Shown piece by piece: positions 1 to 6,747 of a stretch of 64,000 bases of DNA. The DNA comes from Lactiplantibacillus brownii. Lineage in GTDB: Bacteria > Bacillota > Bacilli > Lactobacillales > Lactobacillaceae. A model generated the notes under the pieces. The model was not told the origin of the DNA, searched no databases, and saw only the letters and a list, made by a program, of their open reading frames with translations. Position 1 is the stretch's first letter. Each line of letters begins with the position of its first letter. Where the stretch lies: positions 2,356,001 to 2,420,000 of the forward strand of contig NZ_JAVCWF010000001.1 of assembly GCF_031085375.1 (NCBI RefSeq), read 5' to 3'. Both the position numbers and the translations under genes were made by a program.

Positions 1-1
1 A

Positions 2-439
2 GGGGTGATTGGCAAAGTACTGCATAACCTACTATCCATTAATTTATTATTTGCCTTAGCCGCTGTCTTACTTTACACGGTCGTTTCTGCCTTTTGTGGC
101 GCACTAGTCACGCGGGTTGAAGATGCTGGCAAAGCCTCACAACCTGTCATTTACTTGAATTTATTGACCTTTGCAATGGCAATGGCTTTTCAAGGCAGCC
201 CAAGTAGCGGTATTGTCACAGTCTTCTCATATATTCCATTCTTCTCGTCTTACTTGATGCCACTACGCTTGATCAACGCGACGGCCACCATGCCACAAGC
301 AATCATTTCGATGGTGATTTTATTAGCAACCGTCGTTGGTAGCATGTGGTATATTGGCAAGATTTATGGCGGTTTAATGTTACAAACCGATGAACTTGGT
401 TTCTGGGGAAATCTAAAACGAGGTTTGAGTTTGAAATAG
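2..439 (+). CDS. ABC-2 type transporter permease, C-terminal fragment
   Basis: The reading frame is open from the first bases of the window, so the N-terminus lies outside; the GTG at 5 is simply the first possible start codon. About 145 residues remain, with at least three hydrophobic membrane segments (roughly residues 10-32, 49-80 and 98-120) and a short charged tail. The layout, including a conserved Ala/Gly-rich segment ahead of a 'QP' pair and a Gly-rich cytoplasmic end, matches the C-terminal half of NatB/YhaP-type ABC-2 permeases that export sodium, drugs or peptides. The substrate cannot be told. A strong hairpin terminator follows 22 bases after the stop. Confidence 0.7.
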   Translation, partial: GVIGKVLHNLLSINLLFALAAVLLYTVVSAFCGALVTRVEDAGKASQPVIYLNLLTFAMAMAFQGSPSSGIVTVFSYIPFFSSYLMPLRLINATATMPQAIISMVILLATVVGSMWYIGKIYGGLMLQTDELGFWGNLKRGLSLK

Positions 440-460
440 CGCTTTTATCCATCACTTATC

Positions 461-512
461 CACTAAAAAGGGACTACCATCCGTCAATCGAGATGGTAGT
501 CCCTTTTTAGTG
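461..512. terminator. Bidirectional intrinsic terminator
   Basis: A perfect 20-bp inverted repeat (461-480 against 493-512) with a 12-base loop; both outer ends are A/T tracts that give a U-run on either strand. It sits between the converging ABC permease (+) and the SDR operon (-), so it can stop both transcripts. Confidence 0.9.
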
Positions 513-545
513 GTGGTCAGATCTGAACCACTACAGTCTAAACTG

Positions 546-1289
546 TTAGGCTTGTTTCGTTGGATAAATTGTAAATTCGTTAACATTAACGTCTTCCGGT
601 TGATCTACCGCAAAGTTAACCACGTTGGCAACGGCATCTGGGCTAATCCCGACTTGCTTGTAGAAAGCATCCATGCCTTGCTTCGTACTTTTATCCGTGA
701 TCGTGTGCAATAATTCGGTATTAATTGCGGCTGGATATAGACTAGCGGTCCGAATATTAGTCCCTTCTTGCGCGCTTTCCATCCGAATCACTTCCATTAA
801 GTTACGAACGGCAAACTTAGTCGCACCGTAGACGCCAGAACCAGCAAAACTCTTAATGCCGGCCACTGATGAAGTCGTGATGATTTGACCGTGTTTTTGC
901 GTCGTGAAGATTGGCATCACAGCCGCAACCCCGTGCAAAACACCCTTCAAATTGATGTCGATCATAGCGTCCCATTCATCTGTGTGTAAAGCACTGATTG
1001 GTGAATTTGGCATAATCCCAGCATTATTGAAGATCACATCTAAGCCGCCAAATTGTGTCTGAGCGAGCTTCACTAAGCCATCAACATCCGCTTGTTTGGT
1101 CACATCCGTCACCTGATAAGCTGCGGTACCGCCGGCTGCTTCGATATCTTTTACAATTGCTTGCAGCCGTGCTTCACGCCGCGCACCTAGGACAACCTTG
1201 GCGCCATTCTTAGCTAATAACTTAGCCGAAGCTTCCCCAATTCCTGATGAAGCCCCAGTAATCACGATAACTTTATTTTTAACCGTCAT
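546..1289 (-). CDS. Short-chain dehydrogenase/reductase (SDR)
   Basis: A 247-residue classical SDR, the normal size for the family. The nucleotide-binding motif TGASSGIG lies at residues 11-18, NNAG follows in the middle and the catalytic YGATK (YxxxK) comes later, with a Ser ahead of it in 'TTSSVAG'. The N-terminal strand and glycine motif fit an NAD(P)-dependent carbonyl/alcohol oxidoreductase; the substrate is unknown. The ATG at 1289 is chosen over a longer upstream frame because AGGAGG sits just before it and the extra 35 residues run through the neighbouring gene. Third gene of the leftward operon behind the cupin and CMD-like genes, only 10 bases after the latter. Confidence 0.9.
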   Translation of the reverse strand: MTVKNKVIVITGASSGIGEASAKLLAKNGAKVVLGARREARLQAIVKDIEAAGGTAAYQVTDVTKQADVDGLVKLAQTQFGGLDVIFNNAGIMPNSPISALHTDEWDAMIDINLKGVLHGVAAVMPIFTTQKHGQIITTSSVAGIKSFAGSGVYGATKFAVRNLMEVIRMESAQEGTNIRTASLYPAAINTELLHTITDKSTKQGMDAFYKQVGISPDAVANVVNFAVDQPEDVNVNEFTIYPTKQA

Positions 1290-1299
1290 AAATATCCTC

Positions 1300-1623
1300 C
1301 TATTTATCGCCGAAAACTTCTTTAGCCACACCCATGGCTGACCAAGCTTTGGCCCAGCCAGCATAGAAGGCCAAATGTGTGATTTCTTCGACAACTTCGT
1401 CTTTTGTTAACCCATTTTGTTTGCCCATTTCTAAATGCGCTTTTAATTGTGGAAACGCACCACTCGTCATTAAACTGGCGATGGTAATCATACTGCGATC
1501 GCGTAAACTCAGTTCCGATTCACGGGACCAAACTTCACCAAATAATACATCATCATTGAGGGCGGCGAACTTAGGGGCGAAATCGCCCAAATTATCGCGA
1601 CCCGCGGTTTGTTTTTTAGCCAT
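1300..1623 (-). CDS. Carboxymuconolactone decarboxylase family protein
   Basis: 107 residues, typical for single-domain members of the CMD/AhpD fold. The central helix pair, with 'RDRSMITIASLMTSG' followed by the 'LKAHLEMG' and 'EEITHLAFYAGWAKA' segments, is characteristic of gamma-CMD-like proteins. The CxxC pair of AhpD peroxidases is absent (there is no cysteine at all), so thiol peroxidase activity is unlikely. The start has a GGAGG site 8-9 bases upstream. It lies 12 bases after the cupin gene and 10 before the SDR; this trio often travels together as a MerR-controlled stress or aldehyde-linked operon. The exact reaction is not known. Confidence 0.85.
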   Translation of the reverse strand: MAKKQTAGRDNLGDFAPKFAALNDDVLFGEVWSRESELSLRDRSMITIASLMTSGAFPQLKAHLEMGKQNGLTKDEVVEEITHLAFYAGWAKAWSAMGVAKEVFGDK

Positions 1624-1635
1624 GTTTAATTCCTC

Positions 1636-2037
1636 CTAACCTAATTTTGCGTATGCGGCATCATCAACAGGTTCAAGCCATTCGCTCGTGCCTTTTGTGA
1701 TGGCAACGTGTGAGAACCAACTATCCTTAGTTGCGCCATGCCAGTGTTTGACCCCTTCATGGATCGTCACACTGTCGCCAGCATGTAATAATTGTGCTGG
1801 TTTGCCAGCTTCTTGATACCAGCCTTCACCACCAGTTACTAGCAAAATTTGAAAGCCATTATGATGAATGTGCCAATTATTACGGCAACCAGGTTCAAAG
1901 GTCACGTTTGAAACGTTCACATCAATTTCATCACCGGGTTCTGATAAGCCTTGTAAATAACTTTGCCCAATAAAATACTTAGCGTACGCCGTGTTCTTGG
2001 TTCCTAAACCGAAAATGCCACTTTTACTTTCTGACAT
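1636..2037 (-). CDS. Cupin domain protein
   Basis: 133 residues forming one small beta-barrel cupin. Motif 1 is visible around residues 50-65 ('CRNNWHIHHNG', giving the HxH metal ligands) and motif 2 as 'HAGDSVTIHEGVKHWHGA' around residues 86-103, so a metal-binding site appears intact. The ATG at 2037 has a perfect GGAGG eight bases upstream. It is the first gene of the cupin-CMD-SDR operon and is read from the MerR-type promoter at 2083-2113. The family covers isomerases, dioxygenases and sensors, so no reaction is assigned. Confidence 0.85.
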   Translation of the reverse strand: MSESKSGIFGLGTKNTAYAKYFIGQSYLQGLSEPGDEIDVNVSNVTFEPGCRNNWHIHHNGFQILLVTGGEGWYQEAGKPAQLLHAGDSVTIHEGVKHWHGATKDSWFSHVAITKGTSEWLEPVDDAAYAKLG

Positions 2038-2082
2038 ATTGAATTCCTCCTAAATTTGTTTTGCTCACTTAACGATGAATTC

Positions 2083-2113
2083 ATCATATTACTTAAAGTA
2101 CACTTTAAGTCAA
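2083..2113 (-). promoter_or_regulatory. MerR-type promoter and operator of the cupin-CMD-SDR operon
   Basis: On the minus strand, -35 TTGACT (2113-2108) and -10 TATGAT (2088-2083) are separated by exactly 19 bases, the overlong spacing that MerR activators correct by twisting DNA. The spacer holds a perfect 9+9-bp dyad, ACTTAAAGT-AC-ACTTTAAGT, at 2091-2110. The divergent merR gene begins 80 bases away. The start site would fall near 2076, about 40 bases before the cupin ATG. Confidence 0.88.
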
Positions 2114-2128
2114 GTGTATTTTCTAAAC

Positions 2129-2156
2129 TTGTTAAAATAATTTTTCGTGCTATTAT
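2129..2156 (+). promoter_or_regulatory. Possible promoter of the merR gene
   Basis: TTGTTA at 2129-2134 and TATTAT at 2151-2156 with a 16-base spacer, reading toward the merR gene about 37 bases downstream. It is a fair but not perfect sigma-A match and was chosen by position. Confidence 0.4.
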
Positions 2157-2192
2157 CGTTATTAAAGTTACTTGAAGAAAGGACATGATTTT

Positions 2193-2627
2193 TTGCCAAT
2201 AGACACTGAAACACGTTATTCGATTGGTGATTTTGCTAAAGCAGTCGGCTTAACCGCCCCAACCTTACGTTATTACGAAACAGAAGGTCTGATCGAGCCA
2301 CATCGCTTAGACAACGGCCGCCGCTACTATGAAGCTGCCGATATCAATTGGGTCAAATTCCTCCTTCATTTAAAGGGAACTGGCATGAGTATCAGCGAGC
2401 TCAAACAGTATGTTGTTTGGCGAGCAGCTGGAGACACCACAATTCCCGAACGACTGGCCCTTCTCAAAAAAGTTAAGGGCGACTTTCTAGTGCAATTTAA
2501 CGAAGTGCAACATCACTTGCAGATTCTCAACGATAAAATTAATTGGTATGAAGAAAAAGAAGCTGGCGTCACCACCGACCAAGAAAGCTTTCGCGCCTAT
2601 CTTGATCGTTTTGGACACCATGAATGA
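2193..2627 (+). CDS. MerR family transcriptional regulator
   Basis: About 144 residues. The N-terminal winged helix-turn-helix reads 'RYSIGDFAKAVGLTAPTLRYYE' in two parts, then 'GRRYYEAADINWVKFLLHLKGTGMS', the standard MerR DNA-binding domain, followed by a long C-terminal helix for dimerisation. No Cys cluster is seen, so it is more like the BmrR/AdhR/NmlR side of the family than metal sensors. The TTG at 2193 is preferred over the TTG at 2172 because AGAAAGGA at 2176-2183 then sits at the right distance; the upstream start would lie on top of it. Divergent from the cupin-CMD-SDR operon, whose 19-bp-spacer promoter it almost certainly controls. Confidence 0.9.
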   Translation: MPIDTETRYSIGDFAKAVGLTAPTLRYYETEGLIEPHRLDNGRRYYEAADINWVKFLLHLKGTGMSISELKQYVVWRAAGDTTIPERLALLKKVKGDFLVQFNEVQHHLQILNDKINWYEEKEAGVTTDQESFRAYLDRFGHHE

Positions 2628-2640
2628 GATCATTTCATCA

Positions 2641-2673
2641 CGTCTAGTCAAGGTTTTGACTGGGCGTTTTTTT
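2641..2673 (+). terminator. Intrinsic terminator of merR
   Basis: Stem of about 11 bp (CGTCTAGTCAA with TTGACTGGGCG, two G-U pairs) and a run of seven T, beginning 13 bases after the merR stop. Confidence 0.8.
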
Positions 2674-2680
2674 GTTTTAA

Positions 2681-2762
2681 TCAAAAGAATTCACAAATCA
2701 GGCTTTGAAGCTAGTACACTCATGAGCGACTATGCTTAAAACTTGATTTGTGAATTTTTGAT
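2681..2762. repeat. Inverted repeat with a long loop
   Basis: The arms at 2681-2700 and 2744-2762 share a perfect 13-bp core (AATTCACAAATCA and its complement), extended by A/T pairs, around a loop of about 43 bases. It lies between the merR terminator and the end of the TOPRIM-like gene. It could be a weak terminator for the leftward ATPase/TOPRIM pair or the edge of the acquired segment; there is no clear U-run. Confidence 0.5.
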
Positions 2763-2784
2763 ATTACTGTTAGCAAAGAACAGC

Positions 2785-3369
2785 TTAAAATCTTGGACGC
2801 TGTTCAAGGCAATATTTTAACAAAACATCTAAATTTGTTTTCTTTGATTGTGCCATTTCAGTCATTAATTTTTCCACTGCGGCAACATCGGCAATGACTC
2901 CGTTAGCGCCAAAAACTTGGATATACTGGTGTTTTTCTCGATTCGTCTTAGCCACAAACTCAAAGCCAATATCTTGTAAAACATCTTCAAAGTTTTCTAA
3001 ACAATAGATTGGCGTAATATACGGTTGCAGTTCATGACGTCCCAGACCACTAATATGACCTTCAATATAGTTTTGACGCACCGAGACGTCTTCACAATCA
3101 TCTACATCCATAATTGTGAAGATTCGACAACCAATCAATTGATGCTTTTGATAACGGATTGTTGGAAAATGATTTGTTAATGCTCGTACATTTTTAAATT
3201 CACGATTTTTAAAATAGCCAGGTAGTGCGGTTATCTGAATACTTGAACGACCTTTATCCCGCGCAACTACCTCAATATTCAATCTGAGCTTTGATTTAAT
3301 AGCCTTCATTAAGGCATATTCAGATTGACCATGAACAATGATGACAGCACTAACAAAGTTATTCATCAT
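2785..3369 (-). CDS. TOPRIM-like protein partnered with an AAA ATPase
   Basis: 194 residues. What is visible fits a stand-alone TOPRIM fold: a hydrophobic strand ending in HGQSE (Glu17, the usual first acidic residue), a second strand ending in MDVDD (Asp88/Asp90), and a later 'CLENFEDVL' helix like the helix after the acidic pair in DUF4435 and RloB proteins. In such families these acids bind Mg2+ for nucleic-acid cleavage. The start overlaps the end of the ATPase gene by 11 bases, so the two are translationally coupled. I do not recognise a named family. Assignment as the effector half of an ATPase-TOPRIM defence pair is inference from the architecture of AbiL, RloAB and PARIS. Confidence 0.65.
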   Translation of the reverse strand: MMNNFVSAVIIVHGQSEYALMKAIKSKLRLNIEVVARDKGRSSIQITALPGYFKNREFKNVRALTNHFPTIRYQKHQLIGCRIFTIMDVDDCEDVSVRQNYIEGHISGLGRHELQPYITPIYCLENFEDVLQDIGFEFVAKTNREKHQYIQVFGANGVIADVAAVEKLMTEMAQSKKTNLDVLLKYCLEQRPRF

Positions 3370-4750
3370 CGGTAGAATCCCCCAATGTGCTCAATATATC
3401 ATAAAAATCAACATCATCAGCATACGGGATTCCTGAAAAATAACCATTTAAGTACATTTTTTGAACATTATTATGAGCAGCAATATTTTCTTTACTTGCT
3501 TTGGACAAATTGACAACCTGCTTATTTCCTTCAACATCGGTTTGAATGACATACAACGCCGATAAATCCAATTGGCGCATCACTTGTGTGTCATGAGTTG
3601 TCACAATCAGCTGACCACTGATATCTTCTTGAAGATTATCGATTAACCGATCAATAAGCAGATCATGAATACCTTGATCAATTTCATCAATAATAACCGT
3701 TTCACCACGGACCACATTTAAGAATAGCGGTAAAAGATTCAATAGTTTTTTCGTCCCATTTGATTCTAAATCAAACGGAATGGTTAACTGCTGTCCACCG
3801 ACCCGCTTACGGACAAATAAACGATAGTCCAACTTATCGTTATCGGTTTTAACGCGATAAAACACTTCTAATATATCACTATACAGCGGCACAAAATATT
3901 GATTTAATGCCCTTTTAGTCACTGCTAATCTTTGCTCATTCTCACTAGTTTTCTTTAATTGTCCTTGATTTAAATCGCCTAGCATACTGTTAAAACTATT
4001 GACACCGGTCGCCATGTCAGTGCGAAAAGCAATTTTTCCAAAATTAGCGATGACTTTTAATAAATTCGATGAAATATTTTTTTTAATATATTTCTGATTG
4101 GTATCAGCTACGAAACTCGTCAAAATAGATAGAAACGTATGTGTCCCCCAAAGTCGCTCAACAGAATCATCAATTAAGGTGCCAATCTCATTATTCTTGA
4201 ATAGCGTTGGGCTCCAGACATAATTGATGTCACCTGCAGAAGAACTCTTAATTTCAAACAGCTTTCCGCTACTTCGATGGATCAAATAGTATAACGTTTC
4301 AGAAGCGAGGTACATTTTATCATTACGATCAATTTCAAATAAAAGCTCATAGTAACCGCTATGCCCATCAAACTCGAAGTCATAACGAATCCGCATAGGA
4401 GCCGTTGTCCCAATCATATGCGTACTACGATTAAATATTTGTGATAATTGCCGATAATTCATGCTTCCCGAACGAATAAAGGTCAACATTGATTCTGGAA
4501 TTCGATTGTTACCATCCTCATTTAAGCTTTTGTCAGCAGCGACTTGGGTCTGAATCTCAGTCCATTGCTTCTGCGTCTCTACAGTTCTGAGTGAGAGGCT
4601 CAAATTCATAAATGCCGACACAATGTTAGATTTGCCTGCGCCATTTTCGCCATAAATCGCAACGACTTTCTTTGGCTCATTTGCTTTAATCATTTTAAAT
4701 TTTAAATTTTTAAACACTTTATAATTTTCAATTTCGAGTCCTGTAAACAT
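3359..4750 (-). CDS. AAA family ATPase (AbiL/RloA-like), ABC-type fold
   Basis: 463 residues from the ATG at 4750, which has GGAGG seven bases upstream; an upstream ATG at 4771 lacks a site. An N-terminal strand 'GLEIENYKVFKNLKF' leads to Walker A GENGAGKS (34-41), then come about 280 divergent residues of lid or coiled insert, an ABC-signature-like ESNGTKK (329-335), Walker B VIIDEIDQG (352-360), H-loop TTHD (384-387) and a C-terminal 'YLNGYFSGIP' motif (433-442). This order is that of OLD/RloA/AbiLi ATPases lacking a fused TOPRIM domain; the TOPRIM-like partner is encoded by the next, overlapping gene. Probable role: sensor/regulatory ATPase of an anti-phage system. The trigger is unknown. 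Confidence 0.75.
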   Translation of the reverse strand: MFTGLEIENYKVFKNLKFKMIKANEPKKVVAIYGENGAGKSNIVSAFMNLSLSLRTVETQKQWTEIQTQVAADKSLNEDGNNRIPESMLTFIRSGSMNYRQLSQIFNRSTHMIGTTAPMRIRYDFEFDGHSGYYELLFEIDRNDKMYLASETLYYLIHRSSGKLFEIKSSSAGDINYVWSPTLFKNNEIGTLIDDSVERLWGTHTFLSILTSFVADTNQKYIKKNISSNLLKVIANFGKIAFRTDMATGVNSFNSMLGDLNQGQLKKTSENEQRLAVTKRALNQYFVPLYSDILEVFYRVKTDNDKLDYRLFVRKRVGGQQLTIPFDLESNGTKKLLNLLPLFLNVVRGETVIIDEIDQGIHDLLIDRLIDNLQEDISGQLIVTTHDTQVMRQLDLSALYVIQTDVEGNKQVVNLSKASKENIAAHNNVQKMYLNGYFSGIPYADDVDFYDILSTLGDSTDDE

Positions 4751-4846
4751 AGCAATCCTCCATATTTTCATACAAAATGTATAAATAAAGTCGTTTTATA
4801 GCTATATTGTAGTTGAAACACTTTATTGTTACAACTAATCAGAGCT

Positions 4847-4882
4847 AAAAAAAGATATTACAGATGATTTCCTGTAATATCT
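4847..4882 (-). terminator. Intrinsic terminator of the gtrA transcript
   Basis: Perfect 11-bp stem AGATATTACAG/CTGTAATATCT (4853-4863 with 4872-4882), loop of 8, then an A-tract on the plus strand that gives a U-run in the leftward RNA. It lies about 60 bases beyond the GtrA-like gene and upstream of the ATPase gene. Confidence 0.8.
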
Positions 4883-4943
4883 AAAAAGCGCTGGTTAAAA
4901 TGACTATTTTTTTTATGAAATAAGCTGATTTAGCCCATCTTAG

Positions 4944-5399
4944 CTAATCCTTTTTAAAGACTAACCATTTCGACAAGAAGTAGTTCGCCACTAAGGCAAT
5001 GCCATGACCGATCACTTTTGTCATGGTTCCATTAACGGATAGTACTGAAATACCTAGCCATAAAATGACCGCTTCAATCAAATAAGTCGCCACCCGAGTG
5101 CCATAAAAAGTCCCGACTTCCTTGACCAAGCTTTTGGTCTCATGCTGGAACACAAACATCTTATTGACAATAAATGAGAATAGCACGCTTAAGAACCAGT
5201 CAATCAAGTTCGCAACTTGATATTCGATACCGAAAGTATGATAGAGCAAGTAAAACAAAGCCACGTTGAAAACAACCGTAATGACACCCCATAAGGCATA
5301 CAATTGTAGTTCATTGTTGGCTTTCTCCTCTACCGCCTCAATTTCTTCTTCAAGTTCCGCCTCAGTATGTGGTACTGGACGTTTCTTATCTTTGTCCAT
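4944..5399 (-). CDS. GtrA family membrane protein
   Basis: 151 residues: a charged N-terminus with a Glu-rich helix (residues 12-30), then four membrane segments at roughly 33-52, 60-82, 93-118 and 125-145. The 'NKMFVFQHE' and 'NYFLSKWLVFKKD' stretches are the paired family motifs. GtrA proteins are thought to flip or help transfer polyprenyl-linked sugars for cell-wall or teichoic-acid glycosylation; no glycosyltransferase is next door, so the substrate is open. It starts 17 bases after the M20 deacylase stop with a GGGGG site, so the two form an operon. Confidence 0.85.
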   Translation of the reverse strand: MDKDKKRPVPHTEAELEEEIEAVEEKANNELQLYALWGVITVVFNVALFYLLYHTFGIEYQVANLIDWFLSVLFSFIVNKMFVFQHETKSLVKEVGTFYGTRVATYLIEAVILWLGISVLSVNGTMTKVIGHGIALVANYFLSKWLVFKKD

Positions 5400-5416
5400 C
5401 CATCAAGCCCCCACTT

Positions 5417-6652
5417 TTATGCTAATAATTTTGTAAATAATTGTTCATATAACTTAATAAAGCGTTGATACATATCCAGATCAACATATTCATTGACTTG
5501 GTGAGCCGTAATATTTCCGGGGCCAAACACAATGATTTCCAAATCTGGATTCTTAACAATGTAAGACGACGCATCGGTCCCACCTGGCGCACCAAAATAT
5601 GGTAACGCCTGTGTCAAAACTTGCTCACCAATTTGTTTGGCTAGTTGCACTAGGTTGGCATCCGCTGGCGTATGAACCGGATAGAAACTATCCTGGACAT
5701 TTAGCGTCAATTCCGCACCAGCAGCGTTGCAATCCGCAATAATTTTTTCCAGCGCGGCAATAATTTTATCGTTACGTAGTTCTGGAATCGTCCGAATTTT
5801 GACCGCCATCTCGGCGCTAGCTGGCACGGTGTTGATCTGTTCGCCACCCTTAATTAACGTCACAACTGGCACCGTCGCACCTAATACTGGATTAACGACC
5901 TCTTTGAAGCTATCAAAGTAAGCCTGTTGTTGTTGATAAAAAGTCATCAACATATCAATCGCATTTTTCCCAATCGTTGGCATTGAACTATGCGCCGCAA
6001 TGCCTTTAGCCTGTACTGTGTACGTCAATGACCCTTTATGGGCGAGTTCGATGAAATGTTGCTCCGTTGTTGGATTAGCGGCCATCATTTTTTCGGCCGT
6101 CTCTGCATCAACGCCTAACATGGCTTGAATTGGTTTTTGCGTGAGGAGTTGCTTGTCGGCGCCACTAGGTTCCCCAACGATTAGCGCATCTAAGTCGTCA
6201 GCGTAACCTTGTTCCACAAGTTGTTCGGCACCTAAATGGCCATCTTCTTCACCAACTGTCGCCATCAAACGTAACGTCCCATGTAATGGCACCGCGGCTT
6301 CTTTTAAATTAATCAAGGCAAATACGCCAGCCATCAAACCGGCTTTCATATCAGTCGCACCGCGGCCAAACAAGCGATTGTCTTTAATAGCTGCCGACAA
6401 TGCAGGCACCGCCCACTGACTTTCATCGCCTAAAGCGACGGTATCTTCATGCCCATCAAAACCGACGACCGGACCGTTGCCATCACCAATTTCAGCCACT
6501 AAACTAGTACGGTTGGGCGCGTAGTTAATTAACTTGGCGTCGATACCATGCTGTTTTAAGAGCTTAGCAAGATAATCAGCCACCGGCTTTTCGTTGTCGT
6601 TGACCGTATTCATTTTAACAATGTCACTTAATGCTTGGATAGTTGTATCCAT
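5417..6652 (-). CDS. M20 family ArgE/DapE-type deacylase
   Basis: 411 residues. Zinc-site motifs of the M20 family are in place: GHEDTV near residue 67 (His ligand and its Asp), RGATDMKAG near 95 (bridging Asp), GEEDGHLG near 132 (general base Glu plus Glu ligand), 'IVGEPSG' near 157, and a late His in 'GNITAHQVNE'. The dimerisation (lid) domain occupies about residues 195-310. Such enzymes hydrolyse N-acyl amino acids or short peptides; DapE, ArgE and acyl-ornithine deacylases cannot be separated by eye. The ATG at 6652 is chosen because GAGG precedes it; the GTG at 6661 would fall inside that site. Confidence 0.85.
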   Translation of the reverse strand: MDTTIQALSDIVKMNTVNDNEKPVADYLAKLLKQHGIDAKLINYAPNRTSLVAEIGDGNGPVVGFDGHEDTVALGDESQWAVPALSAAIKDNRLFGRGATDMKAGLMAGVFALINLKEAAVPLHGTLRLMATVGEEDGHLGAEQLVEQGYADDLDALIVGEPSGADKQLLTQKPIQAMLGVDAETAEKMMAANPTTEQHFIELAHKGSLTYTVQAKGIAAHSSMPTIGKNAIDMLMTFYQQQQAYFDSFKEVVNPVLGATVPVVTLIKGGEQINTVPASAEMAVKIRTIPELRNDKIIAALEKIIADCNAAGAELTLNVQDSFYPVHTPADANLVQLAKQIGEQVLTQALPYFGAPGGTDASSYIVKNPDLEIIVFGPGNITAHQVNEYVDLDMYQRFIKLYEQLFTKLLA

Positions 6653-6747
6653 ATTAGTCACCTCAAAAACGTGTTTAAACTGATAAACACAATTTGTATT
6701 GCAATTCGATTACATCACTTTTTACGCGCTGGTGCAAGTCCACGCGC

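Noticed and set aside
546..1394. Longer 282-residue version of the SDR protein
   Set aside because: The additional 35 residues read the neighbouring CMD-like gene out of frame, and the AGGAGG site points to the ATG at 1289.
2004..2186. 60-codon minus-strand frame across the merR/cupin intergenic region
   Set aside because: It runs through the promoter and operator DNA and has no ribosome site or recognisable sequence.
2785..4750. Direct naming as PARIS, Gabija or AbiL
   Set aside because: The ATPase is general to many systems and the small protein does not show a decisive match by eye to AriB, GajA or AbiLii, so only an architectural comparison is given.
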